From NCBI RefSeq assembly GCF_024129865.1, contig NZ_JAMYFE010000030.1, positions 62,001 through 126,000 on the forward strand: a DNA stretch of 64,000 nt, written 5' to 3'. The notes beneath the pieces were generated by a model, which ran no database searches, was not told where the DNA came from, and saw only the letters and a list, made by a program, of their open reading frames with translations. The translations under genes and the position numbers were made by a program. The stretch comes from Stieleria tagensis (lineage in GTDB: Bacteria; Planctomycetota; Planctomycetia; Pirellulales; Pirellulaceae). Numbering within the stretch: the first letter of the stretch is position 1; each line of letters opens with the position of its first letter. Positions 1 to 8,986 of this stretch are shown here, piece after piece.

Positions 1-375
1 CGCACGCGCACCGTCATGCATCGGAATCGGGTATGGGTTTCTGCCGCCCTCGGTCAAACGATAGTTGATCGTGGCGACGGAGACGCCATGGTCCAGCATG
101 GTTTTGACCGTGTTGGATGTGTGAAACTGACTTTTATCACCGCCGCTGAAACCGCCGCCGTGAATGCAGATCAACAGAGGTGTCGGCTGGTCGCTTTCGG
201 CCAACCACAAATCCAATACGTTTCGCTTGTACGGCCCGTATTTCACGTTGGCGTGAGTGATGGAGGGTGCCAGCCCGCGTGTCCTAGGCGTGGGTTGTGC
301 GTCGACGGTCGCTGCAAACCGAGTGATTAACAGCACCAGCATTGAAAAGCGTGATAGGATCGCGATCGTTTTCAT
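1..375 (-). CDS. Alpha/beta hydrolase (esterase/lipase-like), 3' end outside window
   Basis: The gene reads leftward from an ATG at 375 and stays open to base 1, so only the first 125 residues are present. A hydrophobic N-terminal segment ending near AATVDAQ is a likely signal peptide, so the enzyme is probably exported. The segment LLICIHGGGFSGGDK contains HGGGF, the oxyanion-hole motif of the BD-FAE/carboxylesterase group of alpha/beta hydrolases. VATINYRLTEGG follows, which is also typical of that family. The catalytic Ser, Asp and His lie beyond the window. It is the last visible member of a minus-strand cluster with sulfatases and an alginate lyase (67 bp after the preceding gene). A role in removing ester groups, for example acetyl groups on a polysaccharide, is therefore plausible but inferred. 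Confidence 0.8.
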   Translation of the reverse strand, partial: MKTIAILSRFSMLVLLITRFAATVDAQPTPRTRGLAPSITHANVKYGPYKRNVLDLWLAESDQPTPLLICIHGGGFSGGDKSQFHTSNTVKTMLDHGVSVATINYRLTEGGRNPYPIPMHDGARA

Positions 376-442
376 GGCGGCTGATCAGGTGGGAGATGGG
401 AATGTGATGTGGCGAAAGACGACAGTCGAGTTGCTAGTCCGA

Positions 443-1903
443 CTACTTTTTGGATTTGCCTTTGCCCGTGATAGCGGCTTTGTTCTTGCTGAATCCAACT
501 TCATCACGTCGGTTGAGCAATTGGTCTCGAAGCGTCTGAACCACGCTGGCATATTCGGGGCGATCGGCCAGGTTGGTGAATTCGCCTGGATCCGATTTCA
601 GATCGTAAAGCTCTTGCCCGGCCTCGCCAAATCCCCACTGGGTAAAACGCCAGTCTTGGGTGCGGATTGATTCTCCACCACTGCGGCTGATTGTAAACGC
701 ATGGTCCTTGGCCCATGCGGTCGATTCTGTATCGGACAGTAAAGGTTTCAAACTGGTTCCCTGGAGGCCATCCGGTGCGGGAATACCAGCTAGATCGGCT
801 AGCGTCGGATACAGATCCACCAGTTCGGTGATTTTCAACGTCCCTCGGCCGTGTTGGTCTTTCATCCAAGGCACGCTGATAATAAACGGCACCCGTGTGG
901 CTTCTTCGAACAAGTGCTGTTTTTGAAATTTATGGTGCTGTCCTAACAAGTAGCCGTGGTCACTGCTGAAAACCACAATCGTGTTGTCTTGCAATCCCTT
1001 TTCATTCAGTGCATCAAGCACGCGTCCGACTTGGGCGTCCATATAGGAGACGCTCGCATAATAGGACTGCAACAGTCCCTTGTGCAATTCCGGCGTGACC
1101 CCATAGGTGGTGCGATTGCGTTTGTAGTCGCGAATGATTTCCGGTACATCATCCAGATCATTCTCAGGCACGACCGGGGCGATCATGTCGGCGCGAGTGT
1201 AGCGATCGAAATACGTTTTCGGTGCGACCAAGGGCACATGCGGTCGGACAAAGCCCACCGCCAGAAAGAACGGTTTGTCTTTCACGCGATCCAGGATCTC
1301 GATGGCCCGATCGGCCGCCATGCCATCGGCATGTTCGCTGTCACCCCCCACTGCCATGACACTCGTAAAGTTTTGTGATCGAGTGTCTTTGGGCGACCAA
1401 TTGGTTTTCTCGCCGGCGGCATTTTGTTCCGGTGCTTTGATATTGATCGCTTCCTCCCAAGAAAACGGGTCGTCGCGTTCGGCCGTCCCGGCAATGATCT
1501 CGCCAGGAATCCCCATGTGATAGATCTTACTGACTCGGCCTGCGTAGTAGCCGGCATTGCGAAAGGTTTGGGAGAGTGTCACGACATCCGGCATGCTTTC
1601 GCGCAGACTGCCTTGGTTCGCCAATGTCAGATTGGAGTACGGATACAGTCCCGACATGATCGAGGCGCGCGACGCACCGCAAACCGGATACTGGCAATGC
1701 ATGTTTTCAAACTTCACGCCTCGGTCCGCAAGTCGATCCAGATTTGGTGTCTTGCATTGTGGATGCCCAAATCCACTGAGCGCGGTGTTCAGGTCATCGG
1801 CGATCAAGAACAGCACATTCGGTGGATTCGCCAGGGCCGACGATGGAATCAGTAAACCGCCGAGTAGTGCCAGAACGATTTGGGAGCGAGTTGCGAAATT
1901 CAT
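443..1903 (-). CDS. Sulfatase, iduronate-2-sulfatase-like
   Basis: A 486-residue type I sulfatase expected to hydrolyse sulfate esters on a glycan outside the cytoplasm. The ATG at 1903 was chosen because it gives a clean signal peptide (MNFATRSQIVLALLGGLL, cleavage near ALA-NPP). The open frame continues upstream but runs into the alginate lyase gene. Metal-binding Asp36-Asp37 lie in LIADDLN. The formylglycine motif is Cys75-Gly-Ala-Ser-Arg79, the CxASR variant, which FGE-type maturases are known to accept. Further family segments are FFLAVGFVRPHVPL and SSDHGYLLGQHHKFQK, both typical of the iduronate-2-sulfatase-like group. The gene lies 59 bp downstream of the PL7 lyase, same strand, probably one operon. 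The actual glycan cannot be read from sequence. Confidence 0.93.
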   Translation of the reverse strand: MNFATRSQIVLALLGGLLIPSSALANPPNVLFLIADDLNTALSGFGHPQCKTPNLDRLADRGVKFENMHCQYPVCGASRASIMSGLYPYSNLTLANQGSLRESMPDVVTLSQTFRNAGYYAGRVSKIYHMGIPGEIIAGTAERDDPFSWEEAINIKAPEQNAAGEKTNWSPKDTRSQNFTSVMAVGGDSEHADGMAADRAIEILDRVKDKPFFLAVGFVRPHVPLVAPKTYFDRYTRADMIAPVVPENDLDDVPEIIRDYKRNRTTYGVTPELHKGLLQSYYASVSYMDAQVGRVLDALNEKGLQDNTIVVFSSDHGYLLGQHHKFQKQHLFEEATRVPFIISVPWMKDQHGRGTLKITELVDLYPTLADLAGIPAPDGLQGTSLKPLLSDTESTAWAKDHAFTISRSGGESIRTQDWRFTQWGFGEAGQELYDLKSDPGEFTNLADRPEYASVVQTLRDQLLNRRDEVGFSKNKAAITGKGKSKK

Positions 1904-1962
1904 TGGGATCGAAATGAGTGGGGGATGGGTGCCGGATGGGTGGCCAGGGCAGCAACACAGGG

Positions 1963-2796
1963 TCAGTCTGCACTGTGACTGACACGTAGACTTGAAAACG
2001 ACACACGTGCACCTTCTGATGAATCCCCTTTGTTGTCTTGCGGGTACACACCGGCTTTGAAATAAAATGTCTCGTTCGCCCACGAGTCATCGTGATGGAC
2101 CATGTTTTCAGTTTGCGTCATTCCGTTGACGTCCACCGAAAGCACACCGCCGGCCAACGTGATCGACCAGGTCACGTCACGATTGAGTTCGGCCTCGGCG
2201 AACGTCAACTTCTTGTCGTCGCCCTTGTCAGGACTCAATTTTACAAGCGCCTCGATCCGGCCTTTATAGTACTGGAGCTTTACAAGCGGTTTGGACTGGC
2301 CGGTGTAGCTGTGGATTTGACCGATCACGACCTTCGGTTCGCTTGGAATGTCGATCAGGCGACAACGCGCTTCCATCACATGTGTTCCTGGCATTCCCCA
2401 ATTTCGCGCTGGATTGCCAGGTTCCAGCATCTCACGCAATTCGCAGCGTGCGAATTTTGTGTTGTCAGTCCTTGAGCCGTTTACGGGGCACCAGAACACG
2501 ATCGCACCACTCGAGTCCGTGTAGAAATGCGAGTCCTTGAACCCGGCGACCAGCTGTTTTGATTCGATCTCTTTTGCGTGGCCGCCGTAGGTGTTGTCGG
2601 CATCAACAGGCAGCGTCAATTTCCAATGGCTGAGATCAATTTGACCGCCTGGTTTACCGCGGGCGGCCGATGCCGGCGGTGATTGTTGGTCAGCGGACGC
2701 GCTGGCTGGCTGGGAGAGTTCGTCGGCCAGTGCCAAGGACGTGCCGAGCAGTGTCGCTGCTGTCAGGGAGAATGTAAAAAGCAGGTGTTTGATCAT
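1963..2796 (-). CDS. Alginate lyase, polysaccharide lyase family 7
   Basis: A 277-residue secreted lyase that should cleave alginate (poly-mannuronate/guluronate) by beta-elimination. Residues 1-24 form a signal peptide. The three diagnostic PL7 blocks are in order: ARCELREM (residues 116-123, a variant of RTELREM), QIH (160-162) and YFKAGVYPQ (245-253). They contribute the catalytic Arg, Gln, His and Tyr. In characterised PL7 enzymes QIH rather than QVH is associated with activity on G-containing blocks. DLSHWKLTLPV near residue 54 is the usual domain start. No carbohydrate-binding module is present. It sits between two sulfatase genes with 59-bp gaps on each side, which is odd because alginate is not sulfated. 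The cluster may attack a mixed brown-algal matrix. Confidence 0.93.
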   Translation of the reverse strand: MIKHLLFTFSLTAATLLGTSLALADELSQPASASADQQSPPASAARGKPGGQIDLSHWKLTLPVDADNTYGGHAKEIESKQLVAGFKDSHFYTDSSGAIVFWCPVNGSRTDNTKFARCELREMLEPGNPARNWGMPGTHVMEARCRLIDIPSEPKVVIGQIHSYTGQSKPLVKLQYYKGRIEALVKLSPDKGDDKKLTFAEAELNRDVTWSITLAGGVLSVDVNGMTQTENMVHHDDSWANETFYFKAGVYPQDNKGDSSEGARVSFSSLRVSHSAD

Positions 2797-2855
2797 GTTT
2801 TTTCTTGGGGTGCAAAACCGTTCTCAACCGGCCGTTCAGGCTGATGCATGGCGAA

Positions 2856-5714
2856 TCACTTGCTTCGCAGCGCGTTGTACTCGCGAATCCCTCCAGAGAA
2901 TTGATTGGGGTCAAAATCTGGATTGGGTAGGGCAAATTGCGCGTCGGTTTCGGCAAGGTATTTATCCAACGACTTTTCGATCGCCGTGGCTTTTTCGGGA
3001 TAGTCCGCAGCGACGTCGTGCTGCTCCGTTGGGTCATGATTCAGGTCATACAGTTCCACGTTCCCGTCATCCGCATAGCGTATGATTTTCCAACCATCAA
3101 CGATTGCCGAACTGTAGGGCGTCGTTTCATCGTAATGCGGGTAGTGCCAATAGAAAGGACGGTTGGCAACCGTACCACTTCCGGTCAGCACCGGGCCGAT
3201 ATCGATTCCGTCTAAGTGTTCGTCGGGCTTCAGAGGCGCTATCAGGTAGGAAAGAATCGTGGGGTACAAATCCATTCCAATCGTAGGGACATCAGAGACG
3301 CCGGATCGAATGTGTGGGCCGGCGACGATCAACGGGACCCGCGTCCCACCTTCGTAGGCCGTGCCTTTGTTGCCGCGAAAGTTCGGCACAAACTCGTCAC
3401 CTTGACTGCCGTTATCACCGGTGAAGATGATCAGGGTGTTGTCCAATTGATCGATCGATTTGAGCGTCTCGATCACTCGCCCGACGCTCTCATCCAGACT
3501 TTGGATCATCGCCGCCTTGCCCGGATCTTTCATGTAGTAATCCGCATTCGGATTTTCAGCCAACTTCTGTTTGTACTTTTCGACGTAGCCAGGTTTTCCA
3601 GTGATCGGCGTGTGAACGGTGTAGTAGGAAAAGTACAAAAAGAAGGGTTGGTGTTGCTTGCGCCGTAGAAAGTCAACCGCGCAATCGGTCAGCACATCGG
3701 TAAGGCACTCGTCTTTGCTGCCTTTGCCCTTGAGCCCCGGAAAACGATGGTAGGCCGGATAGAAAAAGCGATGTCCCTGGTTGGGCGAATGATCACCGCC
3801 AAAGTTTTCATCAAAGCCGTTGTTTGTCGGTAGATGATCTTGGTAGAGCGCCGCCAATTCCTGCACTTTATCAGCGTTATCCACCTCGGTCGGCTTGGGG
3901 CGCGGGATCAAGTGCCATTTACCGATGAAAGCAGTTGCATAGCCCTGTTCCTTCATCGCTTCGGGCAACAAAACACGTTCCCGGTCGATGTAGGTTTGCC
4001 AATCCGGTGTAAGGGTTTTGCGATTGATTTGCTGCTGACCGGGAATCCAATCGGTCAGGTGCAGCCGCGCCGGCGAACGACCGGTCAACAGTGCCGCACG
4101 GCTGGGGGAACAAAGTGTGGCGGCTGAATAGGCATGGGTGAAACGCATTCCTCGCGCTGCCAACGCATCAATGTTTGGCGTTTCGTGGAACTTACTGGCG
4201 TAGCAAACCAATTCGCCAGAGCCAAGATCATCGACCAGGAAAAACACCACGTTAGGACGCTTGACTTTCAAAAAGTCATATTCCGGCGAGACACATTTCC
4301 CCTTTGCCGTCTCGAACACCAGCTTCAACGAAGCCTGGCTTTCCGGATATCGTCCTTGGTCATCAGTCGCGTCTTCCCATTGATCGAGGTGCCGTCGATG
4401 CGCCTGGATAACATTGGCAAAGTTCGGGTCGTTGACCAAGTTGACGGTCTGATGGGGATCGTTGGTTAAATCATAGAACTCTTCGCTGGGTCGGTTTTCC
4501 GCATCGTGATACGACGCCTGCAACTCGCTAAGCTTTCCTGCGCCGAGCAACTGGCGAAGGGTCGTGAAGGATGCGTAATTTTCGCGGTACTGCGGTTGGT
4601 AAAGCGCGCGGTCGGTTTTGTAGTTGCGGATGTAACGAGACTCTTTTGATCGGACGGTGCGAATTCGGTCGATCGCGTTGCCCATCCGGTCTCGGGCCGA
4701 GATCACGTAGGTTCGGGGGCGATAGTCGTCGGCGAACAAGTCGCGTCCTTCCATGAATTCAGGAATCCCAATTCCTGCCAGCCCCAACGAACTCGCAGTG
4801 ATATCGATCCCACTGACCAGATCGGATCGTGTCTCGCCTCGCGGCCTGCCAAGATCAGGGCTGCTGGGCCAGTGAACGATCAGCGGCACCTTGGTCCCAT
4901 CCTCATAGAGAAACTGTTTGGCGCGTGGGAGTGGACTGCCGTGATCGGTGAAGAAAAAAACGGCTGTGTTGTCCCACAAATCGTATGCTTTTAGTCCTGC
5001 GATGATCGCGCCGACCTGGGCGTCGGTTTCGGCGATTTGTTCGTAGTGCCGGGCGATCGCATTTCGAAAAACAGGGTGGTCGGGATACTGCGGCGGCACA
5101 TTGACCTGGTCTTCACGCACGCGGCTAGGAGCTGGATATTTTGAACCCGTTTCACCGCCTGTTTTACCGCCCTTCAATTGGATTTGTCCAAAGAACGGTT
5201 TGCCCTGCAATTGTTTCAACCAGGAAACATCACGACCGATCATGTGCGAGTTGACTTGTTTGCGATCAGGTCGATTGAACTCCGGCGAGTACATCAAGTC
5301 GCGTTCGCGTTGGAAGTTGTAATCGTCCTTTGCTTCATTGAACGTCAGATAGCCGGCACGACGAAATAACTCCGGCACGGTCAACACACCGTCAGGCAGC
5401 GGTTTCTTGATCATCGTCCGATGTTGATGCAACCCGAGTGTTGTTTGCATCGTGCCGGTGATCAAAGCTGATCGTGTGGTTGAACAAACCGGGGCCGGCA
5501 TAAACGCGTTTTCAAACACCACGCCGGTCTGGGCCAAGCTGTCGATGTTCGGCGTTTGGGCGATGGGGTCGCCATAGCACCCCAGCCAATCGCTCATGTC
5601 GTCGACATAGATCCACAGGATGTTTGGCCGATCCGCACGCGTCTGGCAATCGTTGCCGCACCATAGCGCGGCCAGCGTCAAGAGTGCCAAACGAGAGAAT
5701 CGAGAATGCAGCAT
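2856..5714 (-). CDS. Two-domain sulfatase fusion (tandem type I sulfatases)
   Basis: A single open frame encodes two complete sulfatase domains in 952 residues, about twice the usual length. The ATG at 5714 is preferred over a GTG at 5732 because it starts the signal peptide directly. Domain 1 (about 29-480) has Asp38-Asp39 and Cys77-Ser-Thr-Thr-Arg81, an atypical formylglycine motif with Thr where Pro or Ala is usual. Domain 2 (about 486-952) begins RPNVVFFLVDDL, with Asp495-Asp496, the canonical Cys535-Ser-Pro-Ser-Arg539, GKWHL and GDNGSQGDE. The linker is only a few residues (YDFLKVKRPN) and there is no second signal peptide, so this looks like a true fusion of two formerly separate genes. 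It is probably the first gene of the PL7 cluster. Confidence 0.93.
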   Translation of the reverse strand: MLHSRFSRLALLTLAALWCGNDCQTRADRPNILWIYVDDMSDWLGCYGDPIAQTPNIDSLAQTGVVFENAFMPAPVCSTTRSALITGTMQTTLGLHQHRTMIKKPLPDGVLTVPELFRRAGYLTFNEAKDDYNFQRERDLMYSPEFNRPDRKQVNSHMIGRDVSWLKQLQGKPFFGQIQLKGGKTGGETGSKYPAPSRVREDQVNVPPQYPDHPVFRNAIARHYEQIAETDAQVGAIIAGLKAYDLWDNTAVFFFTDHGSPLPRAKQFLYEDGTKVPLIVHWPSSPDLGRPRGETRSDLVSGIDITASSLGLAGIGIPEFMEGRDLFADDYRPRTYVISARDRMGNAIDRIRTVRSKESRYIRNYKTDRALYQPQYRENYASFTTLRQLLGAGKLSELQASYHDAENRPSEEFYDLTNDPHQTVNLVNDPNFANVIQAHRRHLDQWEDATDDQGRYPESQASLKLVFETAKGKCVSPEYDFLKVKRPNVVFFLVDDLGSGELVCYASKFHETPNIDALAARGMRFTHAYSAATLCSPSRAALLTGRSPARLHLTDWIPGQQQINRKTLTPDWQTYIDRERVLLPEAMKEQGYATAFIGKWHLIPRPKPTEVDNADKVQELAALYQDHLPTNNGFDENFGGDHSPNQGHRFFYPAYHRFPGLKGKGSKDECLTDVLTDCAVDFLRRKQHQPFFLYFSYYTVHTPITGKPGYVEKYKQKLAENPNADYYMKDPGKAAMIQSLDESVGRVIETLKSIDQLDNTLIIFTGDNGSQGDEFVPNFRGNKGTAYEGGTRVPLIVAGPHIRSGVSDVPTIGMDLYPTILSYLIAPLKPDEHLDGIDIGPVLTGSGTVANRPFYWHYPHYDETTPYSSAIVDGWKIIRYADDGNVELYDLNHDPTEQHDVAADYPEKATAIEKSLDKYLAETDAQFALPNPDFDPNQFSGGIREYNALRSK

Positions 5715-6033
5715 GGCAATGTCCCGCGACACAACAGGCGATGGGCACGAACGAAACGACAGACACGAAAAATAAGGACGTCTCTCGTGCTGTTAACCGC
5801 CTGAATATATCAGGTGGGCGAACTTCCGTTCGCCATTTGCGTGGTGCGCCGGCAGTGGATTCACTGGACATTCAACTGGCCGATTATTCCGATTGTTCTG
5901 GCACGAGAGAGAAAGGTCTGTACGGGTTAGCACTAATACCGATGCGAGATGTGAAGTGGCGGCGAAGCGTCAGCGTTTCGCTTCACCGAATTTAAATTTC
6001 GATAGACGGTCTTTCACGGATGAGGATTGGTTG
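5715..6033. promoter_or_regulatory. Divergent intergenic region with a small perfect hairpin
   Basis: This 319-bp gap separates the leftward sulfatase fusion from the rightward autotransporter, so it must hold both promoters; I could not pick convincing -35/-10 pairs. A perfect inverted repeat GGCGAAC-TTCC-GTTCGCC lies at 5817-5834 (7-bp stem, 4-base loop). A second, imperfect stem with arms GCGAAGCG and CGTTTCGC lies near 5965-5985, just before the autotransporter leader. No protein-coding frame is convincing. A GAGG at 6022-6025 is a plausible ribosome site for the ATG at 6034. Confidence 0.4.
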
Positions 6034-7632
6034 ATGAAAAAAGTTCGTCTCTCGCGAATTTTGGGATGGGTCATGCTGGGCGTTTGCGCAAACAACTTGT
6101 CGGCCCAGACCTATTCCTCGTCTGACACGCCACTGGCAATTCCGCCTTCGGGGACTTCGGGGACGACAATTTCATCGATCACGGTGCCAGATTCCATTGT
6201 GATTTCGAATCTGGACGTGAATGTTGACTACAACCACACTTTCCAAGGCGACCTGACTGGCACCGTCACATCACCCAACGGGACGAACGTCCAACTATTT
6301 GCCGGCTCTGGGGGGAGTGTGGACGCTCAGAACGGCGGTTACTTGTTTGACGACGATGCCGCGACCGCGTTCCCACCGGGTTCGAGTCCTATTGCCAATG
6401 GGACCTACCGTCCGGCTGAACCACTGTCGGCGTTCAATGGCGAGAACGCACTGGGGAACTGGACGCTGACAATTGACGATACGTTTGGAGGTGATTCTGG
6501 AACGTTGAATGTCTGGCAATTGTTTTTCGCATCGGCATCGGGGGATACGTCGGGAGCCGAAATCCTGGCAAGCGGTTCGATGATCGAAATCCAGGCAACC
6601 GGTCAATTCCTCGGTCTGTTGGCGAATCGGCTGCGAGGTGGTGTCGGGGCTGTTGGAAGCCGTTTTGCAAGTCCATCTTATGCGTCGTCAAGCCCCACGC
6701 CGGCACCCCAGATCCGGCTTGTTTCGACCGCACCATCAACTCCTGAGAACGCCTCTCGTGGACAATCTTTGAGGCATCATTGCAGTTCGCCGCAGTACGT
6801 ATTGGTCAATCCCCTGCGGACCGACGCCAGAAAGACGCGAGCTTGGGTCACGGGCTACGGCGCTCAAGGCGGACTCGATCACGGGTTTGATTACGACTTC
6901 TCCGGCGTAGCGTTCGGAGCCGAACGAAACATTGACTGCAGCACACTCGTCGGGATTGCCGGAAACTACTACGGAAGCAACGGGCAATCGGATACCTCCG
7001 GTGTGGAATTAGACTCGCTGGGAATCGCATTCTATGGCTCTCGTCGGATTAGAAGCCACGGATATCTCACAGGCATCATGGGCTATAGCAACGGCGACTA
7101 CAGTACCCGCCGATCGACGACGACTGGGACTGCCGTTGGCGAGACAGACAGTGACACCTTCACAAGCTTGTTCGAACTGGGAAGAAACATTCACAGGGGA
7201 CAAACGACGATCCAGCCACACGCCGCGTTTCAGTACGTCGGAATTTCCGCGGATGGATTCAGCGAAGCCGGTGCGGGATCGGCTAACTTGCAGGTCGCCG
7301 ATGACAACGTCAACTCGGCACGCGGCATGTTAGGTCTGAGCTTCCTGCGATCGATGCCGGTGGCTGGCAGCGGAACGTTTTCACCGTTCTACCGAATCGC
7401 CTACGCTCACGAGTTTGCCGATGACAACCAAATCATCAACGCCGGACTGGCCGGGTCGGCTGGCCCACTGGTGTTCCAAGGCCCAGAACTCGGCCGCGAC
7501 TATATCGACATGAACGTGGGGATCAGCTATGCCACGGGGTACGGACTCTCACTCTTTGCCGACTATGGTTCCCAGTTCTCTTCGGAACTCGATCAGCACA
7601 CCGGTCGCGGTGGAGTGTCGTTCGCTTGGTGA
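6034..7632 (+). CDS. P-domain autotransporter (type V secreted protein)
   Basis: A 532-residue protein started at the ATG 6034, which opens a signal peptide (MKKVRLSRILGWVMLGV, cleavage after LSA). The open frame continues upstream without a better start. Residues about 46-166 match the P/Homo-B (proprotein-convertase) beta-sandwich domain: TISSITVPDSIVISNLDVNV, HTFQGDLTGTVTSPNGT and NWTLTIDDTFGGDSGTLNVW. No protease domain accompanies it. From about residue 270 the sequence is an autotransporter beta-barrel: RAWVTGYGAQGG, repeated Gly-rich amphipathic strands, and a C-terminal aromatic ending GVSFAW as outer-membrane insertion signals require. The predicted form is a surface-displayed or released P-domain. 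Its role is unknown; adhesion or substrate binding is a guess. It converges on the TPR gene with a 7-bp gap. Confidence 0.85.
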   Translation: MKKVRLSRILGWVMLGVCANNLSAQTYSSSDTPLAIPPSGTSGTTISSITVPDSIVISNLDVNVDYNHTFQGDLTGTVTSPNGTNVQLFAGSGGSVDAQNGGYLFDDDAATAFPPGSSPIANGTYRPAEPLSAFNGENALGNWTLTIDDTFGGDSGTLNVWQLFFASASGDTSGAEILASGSMIEIQATGQFLGLLANRLRGGVGAVGSRFASPSYASSSPTPAPQIRLVSTAPSTPENASRGQSLRHHCSSPQYVLVNPLRTDARKTRAWVTGYGAQGGLDHGFDYDFSGVAFGAERNIDCSTLVGIAGNYYGSNGQSDTSGVELDSLGIAFYGSRRIRSHGYLTGIMGYSNGDYSTRRSTTTGTAVGETDSDTFTSLFELGRNIHRGQTTIQPHAAFQYVGISADGFSEAGAGSANLQVADDNVNSARGMLGLSFLRSMPVAGSGTFSPFYRIAYAHEFADDNQIINAGLAGSAGPLVFQGPELGRDYIDMNVGISYATGYGLSLFADYGSQFSSELDQHTGRGGVSFAW

Positions 7633-7639
7633 TGAACGA

Positions 7640-8986
7640 TCATCGATCCAGTGATTGCCGCGGTTCCGATGGGACGGCGGCAGTCACGGTGCCGTCGGCG
7701 GGAATCGCGGGTGAATCGATCGTCATCCGTTGAAGATTTTCGATCGTTGCCAAAATCGATTGACGGTTCCCTGGGTCGATGCGCAACAATTGTTGGTATT
7801 CCGTCTCAGCCTCGTCGAATCGTCCCATCGCAAGCAGCAGATCCGCGAGTTTCCGTCTTGCTTTCCGCTGTTCGGGCAGTCTGGCGATGATTGATCGATA
7901 GATTTCAATCGCTTTTGGTTCCTGTTGCGTTACTGCGGCAAACTCGGCGAGATTCAAAAGCGTGGGAGTGTGTTCCGGGCAAAGTGCCGCGGCGATTTTC
8001 CAGTGTTGCACCGCATCGGAATGTTTATCCAGTTTGCTGAGCGCGCTTCCAAGGTTGCAGTGCGTTTGCGCCAATGCGTCGTTCTCGGCATCCAGTTCCA
8101 AAGCCCTACCGTAGAATTCGGCTGCGACTTGATACCGACCAACCTTGAAATTTTGGTCTCCGATGAATTGATATCGACGATGGCTTTTCAATGAAAGCTG
8201 AACCTGCCATAGCAACGGATCTGCTGGAGTAAACGGGCGGCGGTTTTCCGCACTGGATTCCATCAGTCCTTGGGCACGCGCAGTCTGTCCCAGTTTGCGG
8301 TAGACGGTTCCCAGCAGGTACTCAATGCTGGCGACTTGCGGCTGTAGTTGATCGGCTCGCTCAAGGTGTTTGCGGGCTGTTTCCAATTGATCGCGTTGCT
8401 CGGCGATACGCCCCAGACTGTAGTGCGCGAAAGCTCGCGAATCATCGCTGGCGAGCACCTCTTCGAACCGATTTACGGCGACATCCAATTGGCCAGTCGC
8501 AATCGCGGTTTCACCGAGCCAGCAACGTGTGATGATCTTGGCTTCGTGGTTTTCGCCGTCATCTGATTCCAACAGCTCCAGTGACTTCAAGAGCAGTTGG
8601 TTCGCTCTGTCGTGATCCCCCTCTGCACTGGCAAGGTGGGCCAGGAGGTAGGGCCAGCGGAAATCGGTTTCAGACGCCTGAGACGCAGAAACGTAACACT
8701 CTTCTGCCGCCCAATTGACCTCTAGACACTGGTACATCATTCCAAGTTGACCGAACCAGTCGCCCAGTTCTGAGGGATCCACGGTTTCAATTTTCCGTTC
8801 CGCTTCGATGATCTGATCCGCCACCGCGGTTTCGAATGCGGCTGTGTCGACCTGTGGCAGTCGATCTGTACCGATGAATTTGGATGGCGCATCCCCTGCC
8901 GGATCAGTATTGGGACTGCATCCGCCAAGAACGAGCAGGGAAACCAAATACACCACGCAGGTGCAGCAGCGAAAATGATCGTTCAT
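7640..8986 (-). CDS. TPR-repeat lipoprotein
   Basis: A 448-residue protein whose ATG at 8986 overlaps the upstream stop codon (ATGA, 8983-8986), implying translational coupling to the CRTAC1-like gene. The N-terminus has a lipobox, VLGGC with Cys23, so the protein is probably a lipoprotein. The remainder consists of tetratricopeptide-type helix pairs, for example CWLGETAIATGQLDVAVNRF, AFAHYSLGRIAEQRDQLETA, GRYQVAAEFYGRALELDAEN and GRFDEAETEYQQLLRIDPGN. TPR proteins act as protein-interaction scaffolds; no catalytic domain is visible. In planctomycetes, TPR proteins are often paired with CRTAC1/ASPIC proteins, so the two probably work together at the cell surface or in the periplasm. The specific partner is unknown. 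Confidence 0.88.
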   Translation of the reverse strand: MNDHFRCCTCVVYLVSLLVLGGCSPNTDPAGDAPSKFIGTDRLPQVDTAAFETAVADQIIEAERKIETVDPSELGDWFGQLGMMYQCLEVNWAAEECYVSASQASETDFRWPYLLAHLASAEGDHDRANQLLLKSLELLESDDGENHEAKIITRCWLGETAIATGQLDVAVNRFEEVLASDDSRAFAHYSLGRIAEQRDQLETARKHLERADQLQPQVASIEYLLGTVYRKLGQTARAQGLMESSAENRRPFTPADPLLWQVQLSLKSHRRYQFIGDQNFKVGRYQVAAEFYGRALELDAENDALAQTHCNLGSALSKLDKHSDAVQHWKIAAALCPEHTPTLLNLAEFAAVTQQEPKAIEIYRSIIARLPEQRKARRKLADLLLAMGRFDEAETEYQQLLRIDPGNRQSILATIENLQRMTIDSPAIPADGTVTAAVPSEPRQSLDR

